From: Actinomycetota bacterium
Lineage (GTDB): Bacteria > Actinomycetota > Thermoleophilia > RBG-16-64-13
Length of the DNA: 15,292 nt
Assembly (NCBI GenBank): GCA_003157225.1
Contig: PMIZ01000506.1
Coordinates: forward strand, 1-15,292
Reading direction: 5' to 3'
The stretch's first letter is position 1; each line of letters starts with the position of its first letter. Positions 1-7,282 of this stretch are shown one piece after another. The notes under the pieces are model-generated. The model saw only the letters and a program-made list of their open reading frames with translations, was not told where the DNA came from and did not search any database. The translations under genes and the position numbers were made by a program.

Positions 1-1
1 C

Positions 2-265
2 GGCATCTACCTGAACGCCACCACGCCGGTACGCACCCTTCGCATGCGGTGGACAGCCATGACCAGCGGCAAAACGATCGTCACCGGAGAACACCCAAGC
101 GAAACAGCCGACGATCTCGTCTTCCTCAAGGGCCTGATCGAAGAGGGAGCGCTGCGTTCAGTCATAGACCGGCGCTACCCGCTTGAACAGATCGTCGAAG
201 CCCACCGCTACGTGGATCAGGGGCACAAGAAGGGGAACGTGGTCATAACGATTGATGCCGACTGA
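2..265 (+). CDS. Medium-chain (zinc-type) alcohol dehydrogenase / quinone oxidoreductase, C-terminal part only
   Basis: The reading frame is open from the first bases of the window to TGA at 263-265, so only about the last 87 residues are present and the start lies upstream. The tail carries the pattern usual for the C-terminal end of MDR-superfamily NAD(P)-dependent dehydrogenases: a segment resembling [20 protein letters not shown], then [17 protein letters not shown]. Here the last helix and strand pack the catalytic domain against the Rossmann domain. The family oxidises alcohols or reduces quinones and enones with NAD(P)H. The cofactor and catalytic residues lie outside the window, so substrate and zinc dependence cannot be told. 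It is convergent with the next gene. Confidence 0.85.
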   Translation, partial: GIYLNATTPVRTLRMRWTAMTSGKTIVTGEHPSETADDLVFLKGLIEEGALRSVIDRRYPLEQIVEAHRYVDQGHKKGNVVITIDAD

Positions 266-332
266 GTCAGACGCGACTACACAGTCCGTGTATGCCCGCT
301 GCGGTGGCGGACAAGAGCGTAGACGGCCGGTA

Positions 333-1829
333 TCAGTGGACCTCTTCGCTCTGCTCGCCAAACCGCAGACCATCGGGCCCCCAGGGCAAGGCCCCGTCGG
401 CCGTGATCTTCTGGATGTGGGGGACCTGATCGTAGTGATCTCCGACATCCGCGACAGACACGTACGTGGTTCCGTCTCTGACACGAATCACCAGACCGTC
501 GGCGTAGCCCAGGTCACCTATCCGCAGCAAGCCCTTATCCTGCCACAGTTCGTTTCCGCCGGAGTCGATGCGCTGAGCGTAGTAGACGTAGCCTTCGCCC
601 GGCACGTCGTCATTCCAGACGACTACCGCGCCCCCTGAGCCATCACTGCTCGCACCGAAGAGCATCTCGTCGGAGTGCAAGCCGATGGCGAGCTCTATCC
701 CGCCTTCACCCCATTGGAGACGGCCCTCGGCATCTATGTGCTGGACCGCTAGAAAACGGCTCTTGAATTCCGGTGGACGGCCCGGCACCGAACCGGTGGT
801 GTTCGAAAACGCAAACACACCACCCTGGCCATCGCTCACGAACAGTCTGGACATTGCCCACCATGCGTGGTCATCGAGGTAGTCCGTAGTGAGACTCCAC
901 AGCACCTTTCCACTCAGGTCGACCCTCTGCATGTTCAGTGGGCCCCTGTGATATTCGACCACCCAGGATACGATGACATCTCCGGCCTTGCCGGCCGTAA
1001 CACACGCGTCACAGTCGTCGCCGCCGGCAGGCGCCGGCGAGCGTTTCTTCAGACACCTGGGCTGAGTCCAAACGAATCGTCCTGAGGCATCGATGACCTG
1101 GAGGTAGATACCTGGACTGGTGCTGGGGTCATGAGGTTCGATCCAGACGACCCAGGTATTGCCGCTGCTATCAGAGACCGCGTTGTATTCATCCACGTTG
1201 GCGATGCGTGACGGCGCCGTCCACAGAGGCTTCCAATCTGCATCCATGCTCTGGAACTGCAGGTTCCCAGCCGAGTCGAGCCCCGTCACCACGCAGCCGA
1301 CCGCCTCCGGCGGCGACTGCAGCGGCCGGCCCGGCGTCCCCACTGCAATCGGCTCTCCTACCCAGACCGGGGCTCCGCTGGTGTCCAGCTTTCTTGCCGA
1401 GGGTCGACCGGCGAAGCCCCCGACGACGACCAGGTCGCCATCACGAGGGGCGACCATGTAAGAGAACGTGCTGCGTTGGCCTTCTTGGGTCTGGAGCTGC
1501 GGCTGTATGTCGTCCAGCTTCACGCCACCGCCGCCCCATAGAAAGTCCCCGTTTGAACTCACCTTCTGAAGGTACGTGATAGGGCTATCCCCGGCTTGAG
1601 TCTGATAGGCGGTGATCAGGTTCCCCTGCTTGTCAAACGCAATCGCAGGAGTGATGACGCGAGGCGGGGGAAAGTAGGGCGGGTGGGGCCCCCGGGGGAC
1701 AAACACCCAACACAGAAAGCCCATGAAAGGCATGCCGCAGAACACCAGCACTAGAAGAAGGATGACGACCCAGACTCTTGCCGGCCGCGGCTGGTCGGTT
1801 TCCTGCGGTCTGTCGAAGAACGGGTCCAT
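333..1829 (-). CDS. Membrane-anchored repeat protein, probable extracytoplasmic beta-propeller
   Basis: No named family is recognised. From the chosen ATG (1827-1829) the protein is about 498 residues. A short charged N-terminus (MDPFFDRPQETDQPRPAR) is followed by one hydrophobic segment at roughly residues 19-45, a signal anchor with no clear lipobox, and a proline-rich linker. The rest is built of about six or seven degenerate repeats of 55-65 residues with the pattern DGxGGxxVxW ... YxQxID-x-G-xxxW-xxxGxxL, as in VVWNDDVPGEGYVYYAQRID and IYLQVIDASGRFVW. Such repeats suggest PQQ/quinoprotein-like beta-propeller blades outside the membrane. I infer a structural or binding role. The frame stays open upstream to a GTG at 1922, but neither start has a convincing ribosome binding site (AGGA touches the ATG), so the start is uncertain. 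Confidence 0.72.
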   Translation of the reverse strand: MDPFFDRPQETDQPRPARVWVVILLLVLVFCGMPFMGFLCWVFVPRGPHPPYFPPPRVITPAIAFDKQGNLITAYQTQAGDSPITYLQKVSSNGDFLWGGGGVKLDDIQPQLQTQEGQRSTFSYMVAPRDGDLVVVGGFAGRPSARKLDTSGAPVWVGEPIAVGTPGRPLQSPPEAVGCVVTGLDSAGNLQFQSMDADWKPLWTAPSRIANVDEYNAVSDSSGNTWVVWIEPHDPSTSPGIYLQVIDASGRFVWTQPRCLKKRSPAPAGGDDCDACVTAGKAGDVIVSWVVEYHRGPLNMQRVDLSGKVLWSLTTDYLDDHAWWAMSRLFVSDGQGGVFAFSNTTGSVPGRPPEFKSRFLAVQHIDAEGRLQWGEGGIELAIGLHSDEMLFGASSDGSGGAVVVWNDDVPGEGYVYYAQRIDSGGNELWQDKGLLRIGDLGYADGLVIRVRDGTTYVSVADVGDHYDQVPHIQKITADGALPWGPDGLRFGEQSEEVH

Positions 1830-2003
1830 TCCTAGGACAGCAATCGTGAGTCCACGGAAACCATGGCGATCGAGGCAGCGACGAAACGTGATCGAGACAA
1901 GCGAGCCCCCCTTTGCTCCCACCCAGGTTCTTGTCCTCCCTCGCGCAACACAACGAGTGTATCGTCAAACAAAGCGGAGAGGTCAACATGGTATTCGCAG
2001 TTC

Positions 2004-2111
2004 ATGAAGGTACGAGACGTGATCGGACAAGCCGGGCCGAGTGACGGTTGCCTGCAAGCCGGGGCACGGGCTAGCGGCCGGAACCCTCACTGGCATCACG
2101 AGGCAGGCCGG
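2004..2111 (+). pseudogene. hicA: hicA toxin remnant with internal deletion and frameshift
   Basis: The first seven codons (MKVRDVI) match the intact hicA at 5797. After GTGATC the sequence jumps to the region that in the intact gene starts at KPGRVTVA. About 72 nt of the intact copy, including the segment with the catalytic histidine (GSHRQYKH), are replaced by four bases, which also breaks the frame. The second part still reads KPGRVTVACKPGHGLAAG, then TLTGITRQAG, against KPGRVTVAGKSGHELAAG in the intact copy. The normal C-terminal codons and the partner hicB are missing; the sequence runs into an unrelated fragment. It cannot make a functional toxin. Confidence 0.8.
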
Positions 2112-2113
2112 CA

Positions 2114-2146
2114 GAGCGAAAACACCGGCCCGTCCACGCACACGTA
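2114..2146 (-). pseudogene. 33-bp fragment of a hydrogenase-gamma/AsrB-like gene
   Basis: On the minus strand this encodes YVCVDGPVFSL, the same peptide as the C-terminal region of the gene at the right edge (15229-15261). The two DNA stretches differ at 3 of 33 positions, and all three changes are synonymous (Phe, Cys, Tyr third positions). Similarity is lost within a few bases on both sides, where it meets the hicA remnant on one side and unknown sequence on the other. It is a scrap left by rearrangement, with no coding role here. Confidence 0.6.
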
Positions 2147-2166
2147 CCTCGAACGGAAGGCGAGAC

Positions 2167-3468
2167 TCACCACTCAACACGTTGGCTACGCTGAATCTCG
2201 CTCTCGCGTCGCTCGGGCACTCCTGCTTCCGCGGCGAAATCGGGCCAATGTCGCACAGCCGATACTACGCGGTCCAACATCTCGCCTGCACGCGTCGGCT
2301 TGATGCCGGCCGTGGCGGCGAGGGCGAGCAGGTCGACGCGCTCGAATCCGTCTCGTTTGCCGTTGATGCTCATCTGGTGCCTGCTCGTCCGTTCGCCGGT
2401 GGGATTCAACGCGTACGAAACGTCGAAGGCAGGCGAGAGAGACCATTCACCTCGTCGATTCATGAGGAACGCGATGTTCTTCACGTGATCGTCGCAATTG
2501 CGGCCCGCCACATTGAAGAAGGCTCGCAGCACTTGCTGGTCCGAGTCCTTCTGCGGAAGGCCCAAACGTCGAATGACCCCGATCGCTTGCTCGTATGAAT
2601 AGCTCGCGGGTTGCCTGAAGTCGAAGTGGGCCAGAGCCCCGAGGGATTGCATGTGAAGCTTCCCTCCCCGTGTCGTCCGATCGAACCGCTTCGTCATGAA
2701 ATGGCTTCGACCGCCTTCATGATGAAGACGGCATTGCATCATCTCGATGCCGGCCTCGGCGGCCATCAGGTGATAGGCGAATTCGATTCTTCCGTAGCCC
2801 ATCGGAGTCGCTATCTCGGTATCCCAGTCGCTCGAAACGCCGTCGAACTTCATGAGCCAGTGTTCGAAACCCGCCCCCGCATCGACCTGCCCCGACCGGA
2901 ACTCGTTGGTCGTCGGGTTCCAAGCCAGGATCGCCTTCGCCCTCGCACCGCCGGCCGACGTGCCGACACGCAGTATGTCGTTGACAGCTTCGCGGTCATC
3001 GTCGCCTGAGAACACGCCACCGAGACGACCGCGTTCGGTGAGGATCTGGTTGGCGAGATCGACCAGGCTCGCCACCTCGATCGCGTGTTTGCTCTTCGGC
3101 GGTGCACTCGTGGCCGGCTCGAACTCGAGTGCCCCCATGCCTCGGCTCCCGACATAGCAGAGGCGTTCAACGGGATGGAAACTCGCAGCGGTGCGTCCCT
3201 GCGCCGCAAGCCACGCGTCGATGATGGCATTGCCAAATCTGTCCGGCAGGGAGTCCGCGAGCAATCCCGGTAGCGCCCTGAAGGTGTTCCTCGCAAGCGC
3301 CGGGAATTCGTAGGGAAACTCCGCCAGTGGCATCGAGAGCGGGGCCAGTTCGATGCCGCTTCCCAAGAAGTCCGGCGAGTACTGGAAGACTCCGATCTCC
3401 CGGTCTTCAAGCCAGGTGACGGCGCCGATCAGACTCCCCCAGAGCATGACGCGTGCGTCATCGGTCAT
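2167..3468 (-). CDS. hipA: HipA-family serine/threonine kinase toxin
   Basis: This 433-residue protein carries the HipA hallmarks. There is a glycine-rich loop, SAGGARAKAIL, matching the GGARPKA region around the autophosphorylated serine. The catalytic motif NCDDHVKNIAFL (family pattern NxDxHxKN) is followed by the metal-binding SPAFDVSYAL. Family length is about 410-440 residues, so it looks complete. HipA kinases phosphorylate an aminoacyl-tRNA synthetase or similar target and cause growth arrest. The ATG at 3466-3468 has GGAG about eight bases upstream and overlaps the end of hipB by 11 bp; an upstream in-frame start at 3510 would overlap by 53 bp and is less likely. It forms an operon with hipB, which should neutralise and autoregulate it. 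Confidence 0.9.
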   Translation of the reverse strand: MTDDARVMLWGSLIGAVTWLEDREIGVFQYSPDFLGSGIELAPLSMPLAEFPYEFPALARNTFRALPGLLADSLPDRFGNAIIDAWLAAQGRTAASFHPVERLCYVGSRGMGALEFEPATSAPPKSKHAIEVASLVDLANQILTERGRLGGVFSGDDDREAVNDILRVGTSAGGARAKAILAWNPTTNEFRSGQVDAGAGFEHWLMKFDGVSSDWDTEIATPMGYGRIEFAYHLMAAEAGIEMMQCRLHHEGGRSHFMTKRFDRTTRGGKLHMQSLGALAHFDFRQPASYSYEQAIGVIRRLGLPQKDSDQQVLRAFFNVAGRNCDDHVKNIAFLMNRRGEWSLSPAFDVSYALNPTGERTSRHQMSINGKRDGFERVDLLALAATAGIKPTRAGEMLDRVVSAVRHWPDFAAEAGVPERRESEIQRSQRVEW

Positions 3469-3829
3469 GGCCGTCTTCTCCGTCGCCCCACGACCACGCA
3501 GGGGGTTCATCGCTCACCCGAGCGGGACGTGCGCGCTTGCGCTCTCCGGTGCCGGCTCCAACCCGTTCGATGGGCCTCACCGTGGGATCGGGCAGCAAGC
3601 TTTCGAGGCTCTGCTGGATTCTCAGCGCCGTGAGAACTCGGACGAAGGTGTCCAACGAAACGCCTTGTCCTTTTTCGAGCCTTCCTACGGTCCTGACCGA
3701 GACGCCGGCTTCCTCAGCGAGCTGCTGCTGCGTCATGTTGCGGGAAAGCCTGATGCTCTCCACACGCTTGCAGAGAGCGGCCTCGATCTGGCTGCTTGTT
3801 GCTAGTGAGAAGTCGATGGAATAGGCCAT
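3458..3829 (-). CDS. hipB: HipB-like XRE-family antitoxin
   Basis: This 123-residue protein has a Cro/C1-type helix-turn-helix at about residues 20-75 (RLSRNMTQQQLAEEAGVSVR, then TVGRLEKGQG). The C-terminal tail is Arg/Pro-rich and ends in an acidic, Trp-containing stretch. AGAGG lies seven bases before the ATG. It precedes hipA and overlaps it, the usual antitoxin-first hipBA order. HipB dimers bind HipA and operators in their own promoter; the AT-rich sequence just upstream is the natural site. The pair looks intact. Confidence 0.88.
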   Translation of the reverse strand: MAYSIDFSLATSSQIEAALCKRVESIRLSRNMTQQQLAEEAGVSVRTVGRLEKGQGVSLDTFVRVLTALRIQQSLESLLPDPTVRPIERVGAGTGERKRARPARVSDEPPAWSWGDGEDGHDR

Positions 3830-3960
3830 CTTATGCCTCTTATCATCAGGAAGTGGCCGTTACTAGCAATATATCACCGCTTGTCTGCTGAACCGGTGAG
3901 CAAAACACACAACCAGTAGTATCTTACCGTTAATCGAGTATGAGTGCCATCTGTAGGCAA
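3830..3960 (-). promoter_or_regulatory. Probable hipBA promoter/operator region
   Basis: The stretch upstream of hipB is clearly more AT-rich than its surroundings. On the minus strand it contains TATATT as a possible -10 and a repeated TAACGG word, once near 3858 and once near 3927, with a CACCGGT element between. No -35 at ideal spacing could be fixed. A role in hipBA autoregulation is inferred from position only. Confidence 0.35.
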
Positions 3961-4034
3961 TCTATTGCTGATTCACAAGCAGCTTGTGGTCAACGCTTCC
4001 GCTGGCTCGCGCGTGAGCTCCGCGTGACGTTGGG

Positions 4035-4130
4035 CTAGGACCCGACGTCGACGACCACTATCTTCCACTCCTCGACTACTTTGGGATCGGCTTGCTTGAC
4101 GAGGGCGCGGAGCCGGCCGAGCAGGCTCCA
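4035..4130 (-). pseudogene. DUF1801-family gene remnant
   Basis: On the minus strand the frame ending in TAG at 4035-4037 reads GRLRALVKQADPKVVEEWK, very like the N-terminal motif of DUF1801 proteins (LRxLIKxADPEVVEEWKW). Right after EEWK the expected continuation (WGVPVWSHDG-type) is lost and the frame ends within ten codons. The family is normally over 100 residues, so most of the gene is missing. No start codon with a ribosome binding site was seen. The rest of 3961-4250 shows no other supportable gene. Confidence 0.5.
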
Positions 4131-4250
4131 GCACCTACAACTCGTCCGGCGACTGCTTCTCGAAGCTGATGAGGGCGAACTTGTCCAGACGCAGTGGGAG
4201 GGTTCTCCCGCGAACGCGCGAAGACTTGCTGGCACCCAGTGAGCCCGACC

Positions 4251-4257
4251 AGGAGGG
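4251..4257 (+). promoter_or_regulatory. Ribosome binding site fixing the GTG start of the DUF169 gene
   Basis: AGGAGGG lies four to five bases before GTG at 4262. It decides this start over the longer open frame that begins at an ATG at 4169, which has no such site and whose extra residues do not look conserved. Confidence 0.75.
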
Positions 4258-4261
4258 TCTT

Positions 4262-5017
4262 GTGACACCAGCGCGCTGGAACGCCAAGGAATGGATAACA
4301 GCTCTTAGGCCATTGAACCTCGATCTGCCTCCGGTCGGGGTGAAGTTCTTCTCGAGGCCCCCCGAGGATATGCAGCGACTGGATGGCACTCTTCGCCTGT
4401 GCCAGATGCTTCGAAGAGCCCAGAATGGGCACGCATTCTATGCTACGCCCGAAAACCACGCATGCGGCGGCGGGCTGTACATCATGGGCAAGCCGTTGCC
4501 CCATGTGTTTACCACAGGCGAGTATGTCGCGGGTATCCAAGTCTGTGAGGATTTCAAGGCAGGCCGCCGGATATATGATTCCCTCCCGAGACTCGACGCC
4601 GACAGCACGATCGACTACGTCGCCTTTGCCCCACTGGACGCGATATCTTTTAGTCCGGATCTATTGATCCTGCTAGGTAATCCGGACCAGACTGAGGTGT
4701 TACTCAGGGCATACAGCTATTCGACGGGCAAGCTCTGGATGAGCCGCTGCACCCCCGTGATCGGCTGCGCCTGGACATACATGTATCCCTACATCACCGG
4801 CGATCTGAACTTCGTCGTCACCGGCCTGAGTATGGGGATGAAAGCCGCGAAGCTCTATCCCCAGGGGCTTCAACTCATCACGATCCCGTCCGATCTTTTT
4901 CCTTTGTTCATTCAGAGTCTGAAGAACATGCCGTCCGTATTGCCATTGTTGCAGCCAGGCGCAGACGAGTTCCGCAGCAAGCTGCTTGTCAGCCTTGGCC
5001 TCGACCCAAGCCACTGA
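4262..5017 (+). CDS. DUF169 family protein
   Basis: This 251-residue protein has the layout of the uncharacterised DUF169 family: an N-terminal part with LPPVGVKFF, a conserved cysteine at about residue 47 (LRLCQMLRRAQNGHAFYA), and a second at about residue 68 in ENHACGGG. The middle contains FAPLDAISFSPDLLILLGNP, and a later segment SRCTPVIGCAW carries two more cysteines. Conserved cysteines suggest metal or cofactor binding, but no activity is established that I can name. GTG start with a strong AGGAGG site. The isochorismatase-fold gene follows after 14 bases with its own GGAG site, so the two are almost surely cotranscribed and may act on one pathway. Confidence 0.85.
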   Translation: MTPARWNAKEWITALRPLNLDLPPVGVKFFSRPPEDMQRLDGTLRLCQMLRRAQNGHAFYATPENHACGGGLYIMGKPLPHVFTTGEYVAGIQVCEDFKAGRRIYDSLPRLDADSTIDYVAFAPLDAISFSPDLLILLGNPDQTEVLLRAYSYSTGKLWMSRCTPVIGCAWTYMYPYITGDLNFVVTGLSMGMKAAKLYPQGLQLITIPSDLFPLFIQSLKNMPSVLPLLQPGADEFRSKLLVSLGLDPSH

Positions 5018-5031
5018 AACGGAGTCCCCAG

Positions 5032-5646
5032 ATGCAGAACAGCATCGACCCAAGAACGAGTGCTCTGCTCATCCTGCATTGGCAGAACGAACTGGTGAAG
5101 CCGGGTGGCTTGGTGGCCGCTGTATTCTCCGGAGTGCTGGCCGAATTCGGAACGATTGAACGGATGCAGGATGCGCTTGAAGCGAGCAGAAAAAAAGGCG
5201 TCCTGGTGGTCTATGTGAACGCGAGCCACAGGAAAGGCTACCCCGAGCTGCCCGCGAATCCGGCGCCTCTTGCCGCCGGCCTGGTAAGAACGAACGCGTT
5301 CATCAGAGGGACATGGGGCACCCAGGTGATCGACGAACTCGGGCCGCTGGGGGATGAGATCGAGATCTCCAACTACGCAACAAGCGCGTTCATCTACAAC
5401 GAACTCGACCTCATTCTTCGAAACCGCGGGATCACGACCGTCGTACTTGCTGGGTTGGCCACCAATTGGGTCGTAGAGAGCACCGCGCGGGACGCCTTCA
5501 ACAGGGGCTATTCCGTCGGGACCCTGGCCGATTGCTGCAATAGTCCCAACAGAGAGGCACATGAGTATTGCGTCACGAACACGCTCCCCATGCTGGGGGT
5601 CGTCTGCCACGCCGATGAGTATGTGACAGCCCTCTCTTGCACCTAG
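5032..5646 (+). CDS. Isochorismatase-fold protein lacking the usual catalytic triad
   Basis: This 204-residue protein has the full cysteine-hydrolase/isochorismatase fold pattern: ALLILHWQNELVKPGG near the N-terminus, TSAFIYNELDLILRNRG in the middle, then VLAGLATNWVVESTARDAF and DCCNSPNREAH. The three catalytic positions are all changed: His16 replaces the aspartate of the LLVIDMQ-type motif, Asn114 sits where the lysine before SAF is expected, and Val147 replaces the nucleophilic cysteine (TNxCVEST became TNWVVEST). The rest of the fold is well kept, so this is a family variant and not a decayed gene. From memory, TNWVVE-type members occur elsewhere. Function is unknown; it may be a non-hydrolytic or binding protein. 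Second gene of the DUF169 operon. Confidence 0.85.
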   Translation: MQNSIDPRTSALLILHWQNELVKPGGLVAAVFSGVLAEFGTIERMQDALEASRKKGVLVVYVNASHRKGYPELPANPAPLAAGLVRTNAFIRGTWGTQVIDELGPLGDEIEISNYATSAFIYNELDLILRNRGITTVVLAGLATNWVVESTARDAFNRGYSVGTLADCCNSPNREAHEYCVTNTLPMLGVVCHADEYVTALSCT

Positions 5647-5748
5647 CGGCACGCGGGGCATCGGAGCCGCGGGGTGATGGCGATGGTGCTTGACGCGAAG
5701 GGATCCTGGAGCTGTTTGGACCGGGGCTGATCTCGCACCAGCCTAGAA

Positions 5749-5785
5749 CCTACGACGCATTGAGGTACGGAAGCGAAGTCGTAGG
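5749..5785. promoter_or_regulatory. Inverted repeat upstream of hicAB (candidate operator)
   Basis: CCTACGAC at 5749-5756 and its exact complement GTCGTAGG at 5778-5785 are separated by 21 bases, about three helical turns centre to centre. It sits 12 bases before the hicA start. TTGAGG at 5760-5765 and TAGGGT at 5782-5787 could be -35 and -10 elements with 16-bp spacing. Autoregulation by HicB or the HicAB complex at such a site is inferred. Confidence 0.4.
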
Positions 5786-5796
5786 GTATCCTGACC

Positions 5797-5994
5797 ATGA
5801 AGGTGCGAGACGTGATCAGGCTGCTTCTCGACGACGGATGGTTCCAGGTCGCCCAATCCGGGAGCCACCGTCAGTATAAGCACCCGACCAAGCCCGGTCG
5901 GGTGACGGTCGCGGGCAAGTCGGGGCACGAGTTGGCGGCTGGGACGCTGGGCAGCATCGCGAAACAAGCCGGAATCGAGGTCGAGCGGCAATGA
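5797..5994 (+). CDS. hicA: HicA-family mRNA interferase toxin
   Basis: This 65-residue protein has the HicA double-stranded-RNA-binding-like fold pattern: an N-terminal helix (MKVRDVIRLLLDDGWF), GSHRQYKHP with the catalytic histidine, and KPGRVTVAGKSGHELAAG followed by TLGSIAKQAGI. The length is normal for the family. HicA cleaves mRNA and tmRNA when not bound by HicB. Its last codon overlaps the hicB start by four bases (ATGA), so the two are translationally coupled. No strong ribosome binding site precedes the ATG, and the candidate -10 lies about nine bases away, so a very short leader is possible. A broken paralogue lies at 2004. Confidence 0.92.
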   Translation: MKVRDVIRLLLDDGWFQVAQSGSHRQYKHPTKPGRVTVAGKSGHELAAGTLGSIAKQAGIEVERQ

Positions 5995-6221
5995 GAACCT
6001 TCGCGATCGTAATAGAAAACGCGGGCAAGAATTTCTCCGCCTACGCTCCGGAGGTGCCGGGTTGCGTTGCCACAGGCTTGACCGAGAAAGAGGCCGAGGC
6101 GAACATGCGCACCGCGCTCGAGCTTCACCTGACGGGCATGGAGGAAGACGGCCTCCTGGTCGAGTCTCGTGACGTGGTCGTGCGGCGGGTACGGGTCGGC
6201 TCCGCTCGGCGAGCTTCGTAG
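5991..6221 (+). CDS. hicB: HicB-family antitoxin, short form
   Basis: This 76-residue protein matches the partially degraded RNase H-like fold of short HicB antitoxins: FAIVIENAGKNFSAYAPEVP, then GCVATGLTEKEAEANMRTAL, then ELHLTGMEEDG. There is no separate C-terminal DNA-binding domain; the tail is short and Arg-rich. The start overlaps the hicA stop (ATGA). It should bind and mask HicA. Confidence 0.9.
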   Translation: MRTFAIVIENAGKNFSAYAPEVPGCVATGLTEKEAEANMRTALELHLTGMEEDGLLVESRDVVVRRVRVGSARRAS

Positions 6222-6226
6222 TCAGA

Positions 6227-6241
6227 TCGCCGTTTCGGCGA
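6227..6241 (+). terminator. Short hairpin just after hicB
   Basis: TCGCCG-TTT-CGGCGA forms a six-base-pair stem with a three-base loop, starting six bases after the hicB stop. Only a weak T-rich stretch follows (ACTTGTTCT), so this may be a poor intrinsic terminator or a mRNA 3'-end hairpin. Confidence 0.35.
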
Positions 6242-6280
6242 CCCGACTTGTTCTAGGGGCGGGTTGTGGCGCGACTCACC

Positions 6281-6388
6281 CCACTCAGTGAAGTAATCGG
6301 CGTCGATCCGCTTCACCTCGTGGGTCGCCATCGGACTGACCCCGAGGTTGTGGTCGATCATCAGTTCCGCGAGTTTCTGGCCGTCGTA
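6281..6388 (-). pseudogene. mrr 3'-end fragment, copy 1
   Basis: On the minus strand this reads DGQKLAELMIDHNLGVSPMA followed by THEVKRIDADYFTE, the C-terminal end of the Mrr-like gene at 11398. By eye there are about seven mismatches in 108 bases. The stop codon of the longer copy (TAG) is TGG here, so the frame reads on. Homology stops abruptly at about 6388; everything upstream of these ~34 codons is missing. It lies alone between convergent hicAB and the sugar-isomerase gene. Confidence 0.85.
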
Positions 6389-6460
6389 GACGGTCTGAGT
6401 CGAGCTACCTTGCGTCCCGGATTGCACCGTGATGGTACAAATCTTCGGACCCCTCCGCGC

Positions 6461-7282
6461 TCAAGCCGGGGGCGGGGCTGAAAACGCCTGGCGCATAGAT
6501 TCCAGCCGCTTCGCCGCAGCCAATGCGGCACCCAACCATTCCTCCGCGGAACGCGAGTCGTTCGGCCTTGTCACACCGGGGAGTCCGGTTGTGCATTCGA
6601 GTGTGATCGCGCCTGTGTACCTTGTCGCGGCTATCTTCGCCATCTGCTCCTGCCAGTCGATGCCGCCTTCGAACGGGATCAGGTGTTGGTCTCCGGAGCC
6701 GTCGTTGTCGTGCAGGTGCAGTGCAGCGAGTCTATCCCCGAACATCGATAGCAGGTCGATGTCGGGCTCATTGCAGTTCCTGTGGCCCGCGTCATAGCAG
6801 AACCCCAGGTTCGGGGAATCGACGCGGTCGAAGACGTACTTCAAGTACTCATGGAGGTAGATATTCTCAAGCGCGATCGTCACACCACGCTCTTCCGCGG
6901 CGGCAACCAGGCGCGTGATGCGCTCAACGCCTAGGTTGTTCGGCGGCGGTGAATCGTGGTCTTGAAGATGAACGACGAGGGTCGACACGCCATCCAGGGC
7001 TGCCTCTTCGACCGTGCGCAGGTATGTCCCATAGGTGGTGACGCCGTCAAGGTTGTCGAGCCACAGCGCGTTGACGAACTCGTAGTCGCGAGCAAAGGGC
7101 GCATGGCCGTCCCCGACGCGCAATCCCGCCGACCGCGCCCGATCTGCGAATTCACGGTGCCCGGACCACCCGAACCAATCGTCACGCCACAGCCCAACAG
7201 CATCGAACCCGGCTGTCTTGACCAGGGCAAACCGTTCATCCAGGGACATCTCGTACCCGAAGTACTGATAGAGGGAATACAA
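6461..7282 (-). CDS. Sugar phosphate isomerase/epimerase-like TIM-barrel protein
   Basis: This 273-residue protein belongs to the xylose-isomerase-like TIM-barrel (AP endonuclease 2) superfamily. The expected metal ligands are visible at strand ends: Glu139 (TIALENIYLHEY), Asp164 and His167 (FCYDAGHRNC), His191 (ALHLHDNDG) and Glu229 (ITLECT). HAPFARD near residue 60 and VVHLQDHD near 105 complete the barrel pattern. Such proteins isomerise or epimerise sugars and inositols; the substrate here cannot be named. The TTG at 7280-7282 is chosen because AGGAGG lies eight bases before it and homologues begin with a similar MYSLYQYFGYE; an ATG at 7312 would add ten unlike residues. It is an ordinary metabolic gene inside the island. 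Confidence 0.82.
   Translation of the reverse strand: MYSLYQYFGYEMSLDERFALVKTAGFDAVGLWRDDWFGWSGHREFADRARSAGLRVGDGHAPFARDYEFVNALWLDNLDGVTTYGTYLRTVEEAALDGVSTLVVHLQDHDSPPPNNLGVERITRLVAAAEERGVTIALENIYLHEYLKYVFDRVDSPNLGFCYDAGHRNCNEPDIDLLSMFGDRLAALHLHDNDGSGDQHLIPFEGGIDWQEQMAKIAATRYTGAITLECTTGLPGVTRPNDSRSAEEWLGAALAAAKRLESMRQAFSAPPPA

Noticed and set aside
2041..2598. 185-codon plus-strand open frame over the end of hipA
   Set aside because: Its start lies in the hicA remnant and the rest is the antisense shadow of hipA, which has clear family motifs.
4076..4540. Minus-strand open frames under the DUF169 gene (also 4135-4389)
   Set aside because: They are shadows of the DUF169 gene. A peptide KFALISFEKQSPDEL near 4138-4182 ends like the right-edge gene (PDEL-stop), but the likeness is four residues long and probably chance.
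5690..5750. Possible further R1 copy before hicAB
   Set aside because: Words such as AGCTGTTTGGACCGGGG recall R1, but they do not align beyond about 20 bases.
6125..6427. 100-codon minus-strand open frame through mrr copy 1
   Set aside because: It includes the Mrr C-terminal peptide only because the stop became TGG; it then runs antisense through hicB with no gene-like sequence.
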